Source: Anaerolineae bacterium
Lineage (GTDB): Bacteria; Chloroflexota; Anaerolineae; B4-G1
DNA: 64,000 bases
Direction: 5' to 3'
Assembly (NCBI GenBank): GCA_030612585.1
Contig: JAUWNP010000002.1
Location: 1-64,000 of the forward strand
In this document: positions 1-9,350 of the stretch, in pieces
How positions within the stretch are numbered: position 1 is the stretch's first letter
Layout of the letters: the number at the start of each line of letters is the position of its first letter
Notes under the pieces: model-generated
Told to the model about the DNA's origin: nothing
Seen by the model: only the letters and a program-made list of their open reading frames with translations
Databases searched by the model: none
Position numbers and translations under genes: made by a program

Positions 1-1834
1 CCTCGGGCGGTAGGGTGCACTCGCCCTCCACCTCCACGGTAACCGGCACCCGCGCCCGGCCGGTGATGGATTCGGCCAGTTGGCGCAGCAGATCGTTCAA
101 CGGGGCGTCAACCAACGCCGACGGGCGCAGTTCCAGCAGCAGCGTGCGCATCTCGGCTAGCGCTCCCCGCGTCAGTTCGCGCAGTTCATCCCGCCGTCGC
201 CGTCCCTCCTCTGGGTTACGCTCCCAGATACGCGGGAGAACCTCGGCGATAAGGCTGGCCGAAAAGAGGGTCTGGGTCACGGCGTCGTGCAAGTCACGGG
301 CCAACCGGCTGCGCTCAGCGGCTACGGCGGCCTGTTCAGATTGCTCGTAGAGGCGGGCGTTTTCTATGGCTACCCCGAGTTGGTCGGCAATTGATTCGAA
401 AAGAGCCAGGTGTCCCTCGCTGACCGCGCTGCCCTGCGGGCCGATAATCACCAGCACTCCCAGGGCCTGCCCCCGAACTCGGAGGGGTAACAGAGCACCA
501 GGTTCGATATGACCCAGCGCCGCATCCACTGGCGCGTAGAGCGGTTCGCCACTGGCAACCACCATGCGGCATACCTGGGTCATTTCCGCCAGGTCGTCCG
601 GCGCAACAGGATGCTCTGGCCGGATCATTCTCGGTTCCAGTTCTCCCGACTCGCCGTCCAGCAGCATCACGCCGGCCCGCGAGGCCCCCACCAGGGCCAC
701 CAGGCGGTTCAGCGCGGCGCTCAACATTTCGTCTAACTCCAACGAACTGCTGGCCGCCGCAGCGACATCCAGCAGCGTCTGCAACTCGCGCTGCCGGTTC
801 TGTTCTGCCTCATAGAGCCGGGTGCTCTCAATAGCCAGGGCAGCCTGATCGCTAAAGGCGACGGCTAGATCAATGTCTTCATCAGAGAACTCTCGCGGTG
901 TGTGATAGTAGAGAGAGATAGAGCCGTACACTTCATCTTTAACGATGAGGGGTACGGACAGGTAGGAGCGGAAGCGCTCGCTCACCACCGCTACCCACGC
1001 TTGCAGTTGAGGAGGCAAATTGGAGTCGTCTGTATAGAGGGCTGCCAGACGAGCTGTCAGATCAGGTACGGCAAACGGCCGGCGGTTCAGTACGGCCTGG
1101 TTTGGATCCGTCTCGGTAAAGGGAAGGGTTTCGATGGCCGCAAAGTCGGCAGGCATACCGCAAGTCGCCTCAACGATGATTAGCTCCTCGGCGACCTCCA
1201 AACGGTAAACGACACCAGCGTTCGCCCCCAGCAGCCGGCTGGCCTGACCGACGATATAGTCCAGAATTTCGTCCAACGGACAATTGGAGTTGAGTACCTT
1301 CAGGATGTCACGCAACCCCTCGGCCACCTGGCGGCGCCGCTCGATCTCGCGCGTGCGCTCCTCGACGCGCAACTCCAAGGTCTGATAAGCCGATTGTAAC
1401 GCCTCCTCCGTCCGCTTGCGCTCGGTGATGTCTCTCCACGCGACGTGCAGCACCTCCTTGCCGCGTAGGGGTATGGCCGTGAGCAGCACTTCTACCGGAA
1501 AGTCTGTGCCATCAACGGCGCGATGCACCCACTCAAAGCGCAGACTCCCCTCCCTGAACGCGATGGCTATCAGGTCGCGCGCCTTCTCAGTGGAGAGCCC
1601 TCCGTCAGGTTGCCTTGCGGGAGAGATGTCGTACGGATGGAGGGCCAACAACTGCTCCTTGCTGGAACAGCCCGTCATTTCCACGGCGGACTGGTTGCAG
1701 TCTATGAACACGTCCCCATCCAACAGGAGCATAGCATCAGGCGACTTTTCAAAGAGCAAGCGAAATTCGGCCTCGCTTTGCCTTGGGGTCACTTCCGACT
1801 GCTTGGACTCGGTGGCATCGGTGGCTACATTCAT
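1..1834 (-). CDS. PAS/GAF sensor histidine kinase, NarL/DegS-type (partial)
   Basis: The frame is open from an ATG at 1834 to the window edge, so the C-terminal ATPase domain is missing. Reading from the N-terminus, there is a PAS domain (about residues 18-135, ending DITERKR), a short coiled linker, and two GAF-like domains (roughly residues 165-320 and 330-490). An HisKA_3 dimerisation/phosphoacceptor segment follows, with the H-box ERSRLARDLHDAVTQT; the His of DLHD is the expected phosphorylation site. No membrane segment is visible, so it is probably cytosolic and senses a small ligand or redox state. A GAGGTGAT ribosome site precedes the start. A broken MalT-type fragment ends 6 bases upstream, so this gene may use that fragment's old promoter. 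The partner response regulator is not in view. Confidence 0.88.
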   Translation of the reverse strand, partial: MNVATDATESKQSEVTPRQSEAEFRLLFEKSPDAMLLLDGDVFIDCNQSAVEMTGCSSKEQLLALHPYDISPARQPDGGLSTEKARDLIAIAFREGSLRFEWVHRAVDGTDFPVEVLLTAIPLRGKEVLHVAWRDITERKRTEEALQSAYQTLELRVEERTREIERRRQVAEGLRDILKVLNSNCPLDEILDYIVGQASRLLGANAGVVYRLEVAEELIIVEATCGMPADFAAIETLPFTETDPNQAVLNRRPFAVPDLTARLAALYTDDSNLPPQLQAWVAVVSERFRSYLSVPLIVKDEVYGSISLYYHTPREFSDEDIDLAVAFSDQAALAIESTRLYEAEQNRQRELQTLLDVAAAASSSLELDEMLSAALNRLVALVGASRAGVMLLDGESGELEPRMIRPEHPVAPDDLAEMTQVCRMVVASGEPLYAPVDAALGHIEPGALLPLRVRGQALGVLVIIGPQGSAVSEGHLALFESIADQLGVAIENARLYEQSEQAAVAAERSRLARDLHDAVTQTLFSASLIAEVLPRIWERNPEEGRRRRDELRELTRGALAEMRTLLLELRPSALVDAPLNDLLRQLAESITGRARVPVTVEVEGECTLPPE

Positions 1835-1840
1835 AGTCTA

Positions 1841-2041
1841 TCACCTCATGATCTCAATCAACGGCCTTTCGGATTCGCTCACCGGCGTCGTCTTGCCAAA
1901 GCCGGCCGGGGCGGAGATGAGGGTCAGTTGACGGCCCAGGCGCAATCCCTCGTCCAGCCGCTCAATCAGGCGCGGGCGGGGGACCAGCTCTGGGCGGATG
2001 GGTGGGATATAGAGTTTGGTGGTCAGGAGGGGCGTTTCCAT
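1841..2041 (-). pseudogene. 5' remnant of a MalT/LAL-type LuxR regulator
   Basis: This 66-residue frame keeps only the first part of a roughly 900-residue ATP-dependent LuxR-family regulator: the [12 protein letters not shown] leader and the Walker A motif [10 protein letters not shown]. It then runs into unrelated residues and stops. The intact relative is the gene ending at 6158, and a second 5' remnant lies at 8932-9237. It cannot bind DNA because the TPR and HTH parts are absent. It may still be transcribed into the kinase gene 6 bases downstream. Confidence 0.85.
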
Positions 2042-2302
2042 ACGGCAAGTATACTATAACCTCGCCTCAAAGACAACGAATAAAGCCCGGCGATTTGCCG
2101 GGCTCCCGGGTTTGCAACAGTCTTTTCCTCTGTGCCGGCGAGCGTTCAATTGCTCGTTGGTAGGAGCAACCTGGCTGCTAACACCTCCTTCCTCAAGCGC
2201 GCGAGCGCGTCTTTCGGCCAGGCTCGACGCGAGTGGCGGCGAGGATGGGGGTATCATTTCTAACGGCAAGGCTAAGAGAGATTGACTTCCTCCGGATCCT
2301 TG
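2042..2302. other. Gene-free spacer with one strong hairpin
   Basis: No credible gene is seen on either strand. The stretch contains the hairpin at 2084-2104 and otherwise only short frames without recognisable motifs. It separates two degraded genes and is probably relic DNA. Confidence 0.4.
2078..2104 (-). terminator. Hairpin, possible terminator (minus strand)
   Basis: Perfect 8-bp stem AGCCCGGC/GCCGGGCT with a 5-base loop. On the minus strand it is followed by TTATT, so it could end transcripts coming from the aldo-keto reductase remnant side. The T-run is short. Confidence 0.45.
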
Positions 2303-2587
2303 TTAGGTCTTCCCGTTGAATGCTGCATTTTCGAGGCGCTCAATCTCAGCGTCTGTGAGTGTCAAGTCGAGGGCGCCCAGGTTATCCTCGAACTGACTAA
2401 TCTTGCTGACGCCCAGAATAGGGACGATACTTACCTTGCGTGATAGCATCCAGGCAAACATCACACGGAAAGGCGTGACACCCCAGGGTTTTGCGATTTC
2501 CTTGATGACCAACAGCCGCCTCTCCAGTAGTTCTACACTTTTTACAAGCTCAGCCCCCGTCCTCGAGGGCGGCCAAGGACAGGCCAA
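2303..2587 (-). pseudogene. Aldo/keto reductase, C-terminal fragment
   Basis: The residues after about position 15 match the end of the aldo/keto reductase barrel: the IAKPWGVTPFRVMFAWMLSR helix, the PILGVSKISQFEDNL NADP-binding segment, and a LTDAEIERLENA tail. Only about 80 of the usual 300 or more residues remain, and the catalytic Asp-Tyr-Lys-His residues are gone. The first residues are unrelated to the family, so the visible start is fortuitous. Non-functional remnant in a decaying accessory region. Confidence 0.8.
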
Positions 2588-2680
2588 ATTCGCTCAAGAC
2601 GCCCCCGTCTCGGGGGCTACGAGCCTCGGAAACGGTTCTTTGAGGCCCTGGATGTAAAATCTGCAAAACTTGTGAATCAT

Positions 2681-2893
2681 TTATCGTTCACAGTTTACAG
2701 ACAAGAGCACGAACCCCCGTCCGTGCAGGTGCCGCAGCAGCCCGATGAGGCCCGACTGATCGGTGCAGACGGTAAGCAGCATTGAAGCTGTATCCACCCG
2801 TACCACCGTCATTTGGATGGGGCTCATTGCATTGAGGTCGCTCTCATTTACCTGGCCACAAAGTTGGATGAGATAGGTGCAAATGTCGTTCAT
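2681..2893 (-). CDS. Small conserved-looking protein of unknown function
   Basis: A 70-residue frame with balanced composition and a hydrophobic C-terminal half (IGLLRHLHGRGFVLLSV). It begins with ATG but has no strong Shine-Dalgarno sequence. No family is recognised. It sits 20 bases downstream of the damaged flavodoxin gene on the same strand, so it could be co-transcribed with it. There is no membrane segment long enough to span a bilayer and no metal-binding motif. It may be a real small gene or a degraded remnant. Confidence 0.4.
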   Translation of the reverse strand: MNDICTYLIQLCGQVNESDLNAMSPIQMTVVRVDTASMLLTVCTDQSGLIGLLRHLHGRGFVLLSVNCER

Positions 2894-2914
2894 GTTTAGT
2901 CCGTTTTGGCACTC

Positions 2915-3413
2915 TCACTGTTGAAACTTCACGGCCAGGTTGCTCGCCCAGGCGCGGATCGCCGTCCAGTCCCGCAAGTCGCTTGCTGGCTCCTTACCGG
3001 CAAGTAAATTGACAGGGAAGCGTAGCTTTGCCGGGTCGTACTTGCCGCCAAACATTTCAAGGGCGACCGGTGTAAGCCAGGGAAACTTTGCCAGCTCTTT
3101 ATCGAGCTGAGCGCGCGAATCCTGCCGCTCCTTCTCATCATCATGAGTTGGGCCGAGCGCGAAAATTGCCACTGGCCGCTCAGCGAGGGCTTTGCGGTGC
3201 CGCGACAGGAAACGGCGCGCGTCTTTGTGCCAACGGAACATGAAGAGCGGCGCCCCCAGCACGACCGCGCGGTAGCCTGCGAGTGTACGCACTTGCCGCA
3301 TGGGCTGAATATCTACCTCAAGCCCACTTTCGCGCAGCGTCGCCGCGACTGCCTCGGCAACTTGCTGGGTTGAGCCGTAACGTGTGGCATAAGCCAAGAA
3401 TCGAAACTGACAT
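2915..3413 (-). pseudogene. Flavodoxin-domain protein, frameshifted paralogue
   Basis: This is a paralogue of the intact gene at 5482-6015 (HemG/flavodoxin_5 type). Both share the leader AAAGGAGACAACC followed by ATG and the start MSVSIL. Here the codons after ATTCTT are 2 bases shorter than in the paralogue, which shifts the frame right after that point, so the original ATG at 3413 no longer reads into the FMN-binding loop YATRYGST. A TTG at 3397 reopens the frame, but it lacks the first beta-strand and a ribosome site at the right distance. Further changes, such as the conserved GAPLYIGRWH region reading GAPLFMFRWH and a short internal deletion near the C-terminus, suggest decay rather than a single sequencing error. 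Confidence 0.7.
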
Positions 3414-3425
3414 GGTTGTCTCCTT

Positions 3426-4181
3426 TTACGATTGTCGGGGAAGCGTCTTTTTTTCGAGACGCCCTAGCTGGTAGAGCCTTCGGGCAATCAGGGTGTACCA
3501 TATCAGCAAAAGTAAGCAGGAGGCCATTGCGAGGAAGAGGAGGAGAAGCACTGCCGCTGGCACGAAGGCTAATCTGAAGTAATCGGCTAATGAGAGTGCA
3601 TTTGCAAGAATTCCCACATAAGCGGTTACTTTGCTGAAGATATTGCTCCTTAGCATGACAGCTGAGACTATCAGACCGGCAACGGACACGAGGAAAAACC
3701 CCATGTTGAAACCCTCGACAGCGCGCTGGTTCGTATTAGCAAGCATCGCCTGCCCTGCTGCCAAAAACTGAGATCTCTGTGCGTCTGTTGTCGCAGCCGC
3801 GTATTGGTCGCTGAGGGAAAGCATGGAGAAGGGATTGTTCGTTGCGAGGAAGACAGCTATCCCAATGATAGCGAGGGTCGTAGCGAGTGCCATATAACTT
3901 TCATTGGCTCGTCTGAGGGCAGCGTAGAGGGCGAGAAACAGCGGGACAAAAAGAGCGTAGACAGGAATTTCCAAGAGATAAAGGTCGATGAGCCCAATGA
4001 GCCTATTGCTCTGAAATAGCGTGAAGTAGCCGATTACTGTGCTAGGCAGCGGATAAGCGGTGAAGACGATAATCTCGATTGGAAGTAACACTGCTACGAT
4101 CAGGGCAGCCGCGCCGCCGACTTTGTAGAGACCCTTCCAGGCGGAGTCTATGGTTTCGGCATGTGTAATTTGATTCGTCAT
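3426..4181 (-). CDS. DUF4386-like multi-pass membrane protein
   Basis: A 251-residue integral membrane protein with about six hydrophobic segments (near residues 20-40, 70-90, 98-115, 160-180, 190-205 and 208-232). A short soluble loop rich in Ala/Gln lies between the third and fourth. The layout and the NPFSMLSLSDQYAAATTDAQR loop resemble DUF4386 family proteins, whose function is unknown. The ATG at 4181 has a GAAAGGA ribosome site. The gene ends 12 bases before the damaged flavodoxin start, so the two formed a unit. The surrounding DNA is AT-richer than the rest of the window, which fits acquisition by transfer. Confidence 0.7.
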   Translation of the reverse strand: MTNQITHAETIDSAWKGLYKVGGAAALIVAVLLPIEIIVFTAYPLPSTVIGYFTLFQSNRLIGLIDLYLLEIPVYALFVPLFLALYAALRRANESYMALATTLAIIGIAVFLATNNPFSMLSLSDQYAAATTDAQRSQFLAAGQAMLANTNQRAVEGFNMGFFLVSVAGLIVSAVMLRSNIFSKVTAYVGILANALSLADYFRLAFVPAAVLLLLFLAMASCLLLLIWYTLIARRLYQLGRLEKKTLPRQS

Positions 4182-4196
4182 TTTCTTTGATCCTTT

Positions 4197-4700
4197 CTAT
4201 TTTATCCGATGAACGGCTGGTGTCGCCGCCCAACGGTTTGCGTTACCCGCTGGTGGGCGGGACGAGGTAAAACTGAATATGTTGAACAAGATGACCTTTG
4301 CCAGGAGACGCAACAAGCCTGGAAAACTCAAGGGGTTGCCGTGCTCGACCAACGTGCCGCCGCGCCGCAGCAGAGAAAACCCACGCTCGAGGTAATCCCC
4401 GCCCATTCCATCGAACACGGCATCGAGTCCGTTGGGTTCTGCCTGACGGATCACCTCGACAAAATCCTGCGTGTGGTAATCAATCGGCGTCGCCCCGTGT
4501 TCAGTCAGGATATGGTGTTTGCTCGTGGACGCTATCCCGTACATGCTGAGGTTGGCCAGTTTGCCAAGTTGCAGGAAGGCTGTTCCGATACCGCCGCTCG
4601 CGCCAATAATCAGCACCTTATCACCTGTCTTGACCTTTGCAGAGCGGTGAAGTGTTTGGTAAGCAAGCACATAGTTCAGGATCAGCGTTACGGCTTCCAT
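4197..4700 (-). pseudogene. MDR-type (quinone oxidoreductase-like) dehydrogenase fragment
   Basis: The frame covers the NADPH-binding Rossmann region of a zinc-independent MDR dehydrogenase: VLIIGASGGIGTAFLQLGK for nucleotide binding, GATPIDYHTQDFVE, and GLDAVFDGMGG. The N-terminal catalytic domain (about 130 residues) and the C-terminal part are missing; the tail after SFTSSRPPAGN is unrelated. The usual length is about 320-340 residues. It sits between an attC-like site (4752-4829) and a shorter sequence at about 4225-4262 that may be a broken one, so it may be an eroded gene cassette. Confidence 0.75.
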
Positions 4701-4751
4701 TTATAACCTCAGCAATCCGACTGTGAACTTCTGAACTGCTCTGCTTGCAAA

Positions 4752-4829
4752 AGCGGGCTAACGACCAGCGCCAGCCGCGTTGCGGAGCGCAGCGGAGCAA
4801 CGTCGGCTGGACGCGCGTGTTGGGCCGCT
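4752..4829. repeat. attC-like recombination site (integron cassette type)
   Basis: An imperfect inverted repeat with the architecture of an attC site. It has outer arms AGCGGGCTAAC and GTTGGGCCGCT (the right one contains a perfect GTTRRRY core), and then an unpaired 8-base spacer on each side. The inner stem CCAGCCG-CGTTGC pairs with GCAACGTCGGCTGG and has one extrahelical base, and the terminal loop is variable. On the minus strand it lies 7 bases after the stop codon of the membrane-protein gene ending at 4837, which is where a cassette's attC belongs. No integrase is present in the window. The left core deviates from consensus at one or two positions. Confidence 0.55.
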
Positions 4830-4836
4830 TATCCTG

Positions 4837-5469
4837 TCAAACCACAACGCGGTCACGGTCATGGATGTCGTACGCATATCCGGTAAAGACAGACAATGGA
4901 AGTAGTCCAACAATCAAGAGCAGACTGAGATAACCGTTTTTCTGCAAGAACTCATTGAAAAAGTACCCAATGATCCATTGTCCAAAAATCCATACCAAGA
5001 AGATGACGAGCGGCCATGGCCACAACTTTGCAAGGAAACGCAAAATGCTGCCGGAGAGATGCATTGGCTGCCCGGCCAGCGGCGCGTTGATCTTGGTCCC
5101 GGCCACACCGGCGATGATTCCTATCAATGGAGGGAACAAACCTCCTCCAACCAGGAGCAGTGCAATAGACAGCAGAATTAGGACTACGCCGCCGTTTTTT
5201 CTCTGAACAAAAGCCGCTGCCCAGATCAGGACGGCGAGGCCGACGATGATCGCCAGGATACCTGTTACCAAGAAGCTGGGAATGACGGTCATGGCAGGTT
5301 CACAAGCATTCCACACCTTTTCTGGCTCGCAAGGAGGCCCCATGGAAGCTATCATGAGGCTGTCTGGCCTGACATTCCCTTGAAGTATTTCAAAGTAACC
5401 GTGTTCTATACCAGCAATTCCGGCAGCAACACCGAACAATGAGGCTACCACTCTTGTCGCGTTTCTCAT
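4837..5469 (-). CDS. Multi-pass membrane protein, function unknown
   Basis: A 210-residue integral membrane protein. It has an N-terminal hydrophobic segment (residues 8-25), an external loop with two Cys (PPCEPEKVWNACEP), then about four to five membrane spans (near 63-85, 93-112, 115-128, 148-170 and 180-200). The two loop cysteines could form a disulphide outside the membrane. A strong AAGGAGGAG site precedes ATG 5469, and the gene follows the intact flavodoxin gene after 12 bases, so the two are probably one transcript. An attC-like site follows the stop codon, suggesting an origin as a gene cassette. No function can be assigned. Confidence 0.75.
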   Translation of the reverse strand: MRNATRVVASLFGVAAGIAGIEHGYFEILQGNVRPDSLMIASMGPPCEPEKVWNACEPAMTVIPSFLVTGILAIIVGLAVLIWAAAFVQRKNGGVVLILLSIALLLVGGGLFPPLIGIIAGVAGTKINAPLAGQPMHLSGSILRFLAKLWPWPLVIFLVWIFGQWIIGYFFNEFLQKNGYLSLLLIVGLLPLSVFTGYAYDIHDRDRVVV

Positions 5470-5481
5470 ATCTCCTCCTCC

Positions 5482-6015
5482 TTACTGTGGCAAAGCAGGC
5501 TGAATCTTCGCGGCCAGGTTGTTCGCCCAGGCGCGGATCGCCGTCCAATCCCGCAGGTCGCTGGCCGGCATCAGGTGGAGGGGGCTTGCCGGCAAAGTGG
5601 CTAGCAACTTGTCGAGGAAGCGCAGCTTTGCCGGGTCGTATTTGCCGCCAAACAGTTCTAGCGCGACCGGGGCAAGCCAGGGATACTTTGCCAGTTCTTG
5701 ATCGAGTTGGGCGTGCACACCCTCCCACTCCTTCTCATCCGGTTGAGTTGGGCCAAGCGTGAAAATTGCCACCGGCCGCTGTGTGAGGGCTTCCTGGTGC
5801 AGGGATAGAAAACGCTGCGCGTCTTTGTGCCAGCGCCCGATGTAGAGGGGTGCCCCCAGCACGACCGCGCGGTAGCCTGCGAGTGTACGCACTTTCCGCA
5901 TGGGCTGAATATCTACCTCAAGCCCACGTTCACGCAACGTCGCCGCGACGGCTTCGGCAACTTCCTGCGTTGAACCGTAACGTGTGGCATATGCTACAAG
6001 AATCGAAACTGACAT
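5482..6015 (-). CDS. Flavodoxin-domain protein (HemG/protoporphyrinogen-oxidase-like)
   Basis: A 177-residue flavodoxin_5-type protein. The FMN phosphate loop is YATRYGSTQEVAEAVA (residues 9-24), a second flavin contact region is VVLGAPLYIGRWH (about 49-61), and FTLGPT lies near 84-89. Family members include the menaquinone-linked protoporphyrinogen IX dehydrogenase HemG and other small FMN redox proteins. There is no haem gene nearby, so the substrate is uncertain. Start ATG 6015 is set by the ribosome site AAAGGAGACAACC, which is identical to that of the damaged paralogue at 2915-3413. Length is typical. Likely co-transcribed with the downstream membrane protein. Confidence 0.82.
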   Translation of the reverse strand: MSVSILVAYATRYGSTQEVAEAVAATLRERGLEVDIQPMRKVRTLAGYRAVVLGAPLYIGRWHKDAQRFLSLHQEALTQRPVAIFTLGPTQPDEKEWEGVHAQLDQELAKYPWLAPVALELFGGKYDPAKLRFLDKLLATLPASPLHLMPASDLRDWTAIRAWANNLAAKIQPALPQ

Positions 6016-6157
6016 GGTTGTCTCCTTTCATCGTGATATCCACGTACATTTCAGAACATGTCATGATTATAACCGCACATGACCCCAATGTCAGCAGACT
6101 AAAGGATAATCTTGGCGGATTTCAGAGGGGAATGGAGTTACTCGAAAGTGTAATTTC

Positions 6158-8899
6158 TTACAGCAACCTCAACTGGCGCGCCCGGGCGACCGCCTGGGTA
6201 CGGCTGTTCACCCCCAGCTTGGTATAGATATTGCTGTTGTGCTTCTTCACCGTATGCAGCGTGATCACCAGCCGCCGGGCGATCTCTTGGTTGGAGCACC
6301 CTTCATAAATCAGGCGTAGAATCTCCAGATCGCGCTCGGTGAGCGGCTCTATGAGTTCGCCAATCTTCTGTGGCAGATTGCTCTCCCCTGCCGGCGAAGG
6401 AAAGAGCGCCAGCAATTCTTTGACGTAATCGGAGTGTATCCCCTGCTCCTGAGCGTGCCGGAGCAGCGCGGCCACCGGTGCGCCTTCATCCAGGAAAATG
6501 CGGATGTATCCTTCCGGCTCAGCCAGCCCCATCGCCTGATCCAGTAGTTCCAGGCTGCCTTTTGTGTCCCCAGACAAAGATTGAATCAGCGCGAGTAATA
6601 GCAACGCTTGCAGAGATGTCTCGATGCGCTGCCCTGCCTCTGCTGACGCGATGATGCGGCGGGCCAATTCGCTCCTCTGGCGAAGCTCGTCGTTCTGGTA
6701 GTCTTGAGCCCCCCGGTGGAGCATCAGCCGCAGATAGGCAAGGTGGATTAAATCTGTTTTGTGGGTGATCTCGTCCTGGATAGAAACACCGCTTTGTCTC
6801 AATACCGTTTCGGCAGCCGCCGGGTTGTCCTGGGCAAGATAGAGGCGAACCTGCTGGGAAATGACTTCTGACCGGACCCAGGCAGGCGCTCCACCCTGCA
6901 GCAGGTCAACCGCTTCCTGGATCTCCCGGGCGGAGGCCGCCAGGTCTCCTTCCACCTGGTACAGGCGCGAGCGGATCACCACGTAGATAATCTCTGCATC
7001 ACTGTAGCCGCTCAGGGTGCTCACCTGGGTGGCGCGCAGAAAAAACCTGTGGGCCTGTTCGAGCTGATTCCACTGGTAATAGACCTGTCCCAGCTCTCCA
7101 TAGATGGCTGCGCTAATGGGGGGCAGTGACCCCGAGTGCTCTACCCGGTCGACCCCCTGGGAGGCAATCTCGAATGCAAGATGTAACTGTCCGTGGCGGA
7201 GAGCCATCGCGGACAGACCGGTTAAGCCAAGTAGCTCGACGATAAAATTCGCTGCCGCCCGGCCGTGCTGGACGATCATCTGGAAAGCATCCACCGCGTG
7301 TACGTAATCGTCCATCTGCTGGTAGGCATCGGCCAGCCCCAGATAGATCAGGCTCCGCACATAGTGATCCTTCTCCGGCGCCATTTCCAGCGCCCGGTTG
7401 GCCAGGGCCAGGCTCTCCGCCGGTTTTCCCTGTGCGTTTAGCAGATTGGATTGTAGGGCAAGCCATTCGGCCTTTAGAGACGTGTCTTCCTCCCCCAGAT
7501 GGGGCCTCATCTGAGGACCGGAAAACGCCGCCTGGGCCCGCTCCAGGTACGGGGATGCCTGTGCAAGGGTTCCGTGCAGCAAATGCATCCAGGCGAAGGC
7601 CATGTTGGCCTTGGGGCTTTGCGAACCCGATTCCGGTGGGATGGCCTGCATCCAACCCTCCACCGTCTTTACGTACCCCCGCAGGATCATGCCCATCGCG
7701 TGGCTTTCGACCAGGTGCACAGCCATAGCATAATCTGCCGCGGCCAAAGCGTGCTGGATGGCCTCGCTAACGAACGGTCCGCGTTCGCCCATACCCGCTT
7801 GTGCATACCACTGGCTGGCGCGCTGGTGTAGTTCGGCTGTTTTATCTTTCTGGAGAGCATTTTGAAGGTCGCGCAACAAGTCGGCAAACAGATGATGATA
7901 GCGATACCAGCGCTGCTCATCATCCAGGGGAATCAGGAACAAGTTGGCGCTCAACAACCGTTCCAGCAGGGCATGACCGTCTGTACGCCCCGTGACCGCG
8001 TTGCACAAATCACCGCTCAGCCTGTCCAGGATAGAGGTTTGCAGCAGAAAACTCTGGATCTCTTCCGGCTGCCGGCTGAGGACCTCTTCGGTGAGGTAGC
8101 TCAAAATGAAGCGGTGGCTGCCGCTCAGGGTAGCGATGAAACGGGATGGGTCGGCCCGATCTCGGACGGACAGACCGGCGAGCTGCAATCCGACGATCCA
8201 GCCTTCGGTCTTGTCATCCAGTACGGCGATATCCGCCTGGGAAAGGGAAAGGCCCATCACCTCATTCAGGAAACGATCGGCTTCGGGGCTGGTAAAGCGC
8301 AAGTCCCCCACCCGAATCTCGGTCATCTGGTTGTTTGCCCGCAGCCGGGCCAGCGGCAGAGGGGGATCCTCGCGTGTGAGCAGGACCAGGTGCAGCGGTT
8401 GGGGCAGGTTGGCTACCAGCTTTTCCAACACCTGAAGAATGAAGCGATCCTGGATCACCTGAAAATCGTCCAGTACCAGCAAGAACCGGCCTTCCAATTC
8501 CAGGATGTCGTTGCTGAGGGTCGTGCTGATGGCCTCGCTGGGGGGAATCTGTCCAGCGCGCAATACACCCTCGATCTCCCGGCCCAGGTTCGTGTCCACC
8601 TTTTGCAGCGCAGCGACAAGATAGGCAAAAAAGCGCCCAGGGTCATCATCCGCAGGGTCCAGGGACAGCCAGGTAACCGGACAGTCCAACGTGTTCACCC
8701 ATTCGCTGATGCAGGTCGTTTTTCCGAATCCGGCCGGCGCGGAGACGAGCGTGATCTGCCGGCCAGATTCCAGCCCTTCATTCAATCGTTGGATGAGATG
8801 CGGGCGGTGGACTCGTTTGGGAGGGATGGAGGGACGGTGTAGTTTTGTTGCCAGTAGGCTAGATATCACTACATCTTCCGTTTCAAATACGGCTCTCAT
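6158..8899 (-). CDS. LAL/MalT-type ATP-dependent LuxR transcriptional regulator
   Basis: A 913-residue regulator with the full LAL layout. It has an N-terminal ATPase with Walker [11 protein letters not shown] (about residues 50-60) and a Walker B-like LVLDDFQ (about 140), a winged-helix/arm region, a long TPR-like helical domain (about 350-800), and a C-terminal LuxR HTH with [15 protein letters not shown] and [20 protein letters not shown]. Family members bind an inducer and ATP, oligomerise, and activate transcription. The inducer here is unknown. It is intact, unlike the two 5' remnants on either side, and is followed by the flavodoxin/membrane-protein unit, which it might control. Confidence 0.93.
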   Translation of the reverse strand: MRAVFETEDVVISSLLATKLHRPSIPPKRVHRPHLIQRLNEGLESGRQITLVSAPAGFGKTTCISEWVNTLDCPVTWLSLDPADDDPGRFFAYLVAALQKVDTNLGREIEGVLRAGQIPPSEAISTTLSNDILELEGRFLLVLDDFQVIQDRFILQVLEKLVANLPQPLHLVLLTREDPPLPLARLRANNQMTEIRVGDLRFTSPEADRFLNEVMGLSLSQADIAVLDDKTEGWIVGLQLAGLSVRDRADPSRFIATLSGSHRFILSYLTEEVLSRQPEEIQSFLLQTSILDRLSGDLCNAVTGRTDGHALLERLLSANLFLIPLDDEQRWYRYHHLFADLLRDLQNALQKDKTAELHQRASQWYAQAGMGERGPFVSEAIQHALAAADYAMAVHLVESHAMGMILRGYVKTVEGWMQAIPPESGSQSPKANMAFAWMHLLHGTLAQASPYLERAQAAFSGPQMRPHLGEEDTSLKAEWLALQSNLLNAQGKPAESLALANRALEMAPEKDHYVRSLIYLGLADAYQQMDDYVHAVDAFQMIVQHGRAAANFIVELLGLTGLSAMALRHGQLHLAFEIASQGVDRVEHSGSLPPISAAIYGELGQVYYQWNQLEQAHRFFLRATQVSTLSGYSDAEIIYVVIRSRLYQVEGDLAASAREIQEAVDLLQGGAPAWVRSEVISQQVRLYLAQDNPAAAETVLRQSGVSIQDEITHKTDLIHLAYLRLMLHRGAQDYQNDELRQRSELARRIIASAEAGQRIETSLQALLLLALIQSLSGDTKGSLELLDQAMGLAEPEGYIRIFLDEGAPVAALLRHAQEQGIHSDYVKELLALFPSPAGESNLPQKIGELIEPLTERDLEILRLIYEGCSNQEIARRLVITLHTVKKHNSNIYTKLGVNSRTQAVARARQLRLL

Positions 8900-8931
8900 T
8901 TGAATTAGAAGGAAACCGCAATATTGGATTA

Positions 8932-9237
8932 TCAGGCTTTGCTAATAATACCACAATCCCTCACTAAACCCAACTTCATCAGGAAACCGCCAGGCGACCA
9001 GCAACACATCCGTGATTTCCTGGCTCGGTAGCCCGGCGCAACGAGTCCCAGGACCTCCAACCGGACGGCCGTGCCAAACCTGTCCTGAGCGTAGTCGAAG
9101 GAGCCGGTCGGCGCGGAGATGAGGGTCAGTTTGCGGTGCAGGCTCGCGTTCAGCCGCTCGACCAGGCGCGGGCGCGAGCCCAGTTCTGGTCGGACGGGGG
9201 GGATATAGAGTTTGGTGGTCAGGAGGGGCGTGGTCAT
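8932..9237 (-). pseudogene. 5' remnant of a second MalT/LAL regulator, with palindrome insertion
   Basis: It begins with the same [12 protein letters not shown] leader as the other MalT-type genes and reaches LTLISAPTG. There the Walker A motif is destroyed by an inserted SFDYAQDR-encoding palindromic element (core 9083-9102). The rest of the frame is unrelated. The nucleotide sequence of the first 100 or so bases closely resembles the remnant at 1841-2041, so the two come from recent duplicates. Not functional. Confidence 0.85.
9083..9102. repeat. CCTGAGC-type imperfect palindrome (copy 1)
   Basis: The core reads TCCTGAGC, six variable bases, then GAAGGA. The same layout recurs, with decay, in the 23S gene (16446-16465), the PrpD gene (35053-35121), selB (60399-60447) and probably rarA (59099-59118). 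Here it interrupts the Walker A loop of a MalT-type gene. Confidence 0.75.
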
Positions 9238-9350
9238 AACACCATAATCTTACCACGTCTTTCCCAGATCCTCAAATGGAGAGAAGCCCTGCCATTTTGA
9301 ATTGATTTCCCCGAAGCCCCTGAATCCCCCGCAAGGACTACTACTGCGGA

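Noticed and set aside
4215..4262. Second complete attC site
   Set aside because: Only one half (CGCCCAAC and the next bases) resembles a site; the other arm lacks a GTTRRRY core.
7862..8842. 326-codon plus-strand frame opposite the LAL regulator
   Set aside because: Gln-rich antisense of a known regulator gene; no start site or motif.
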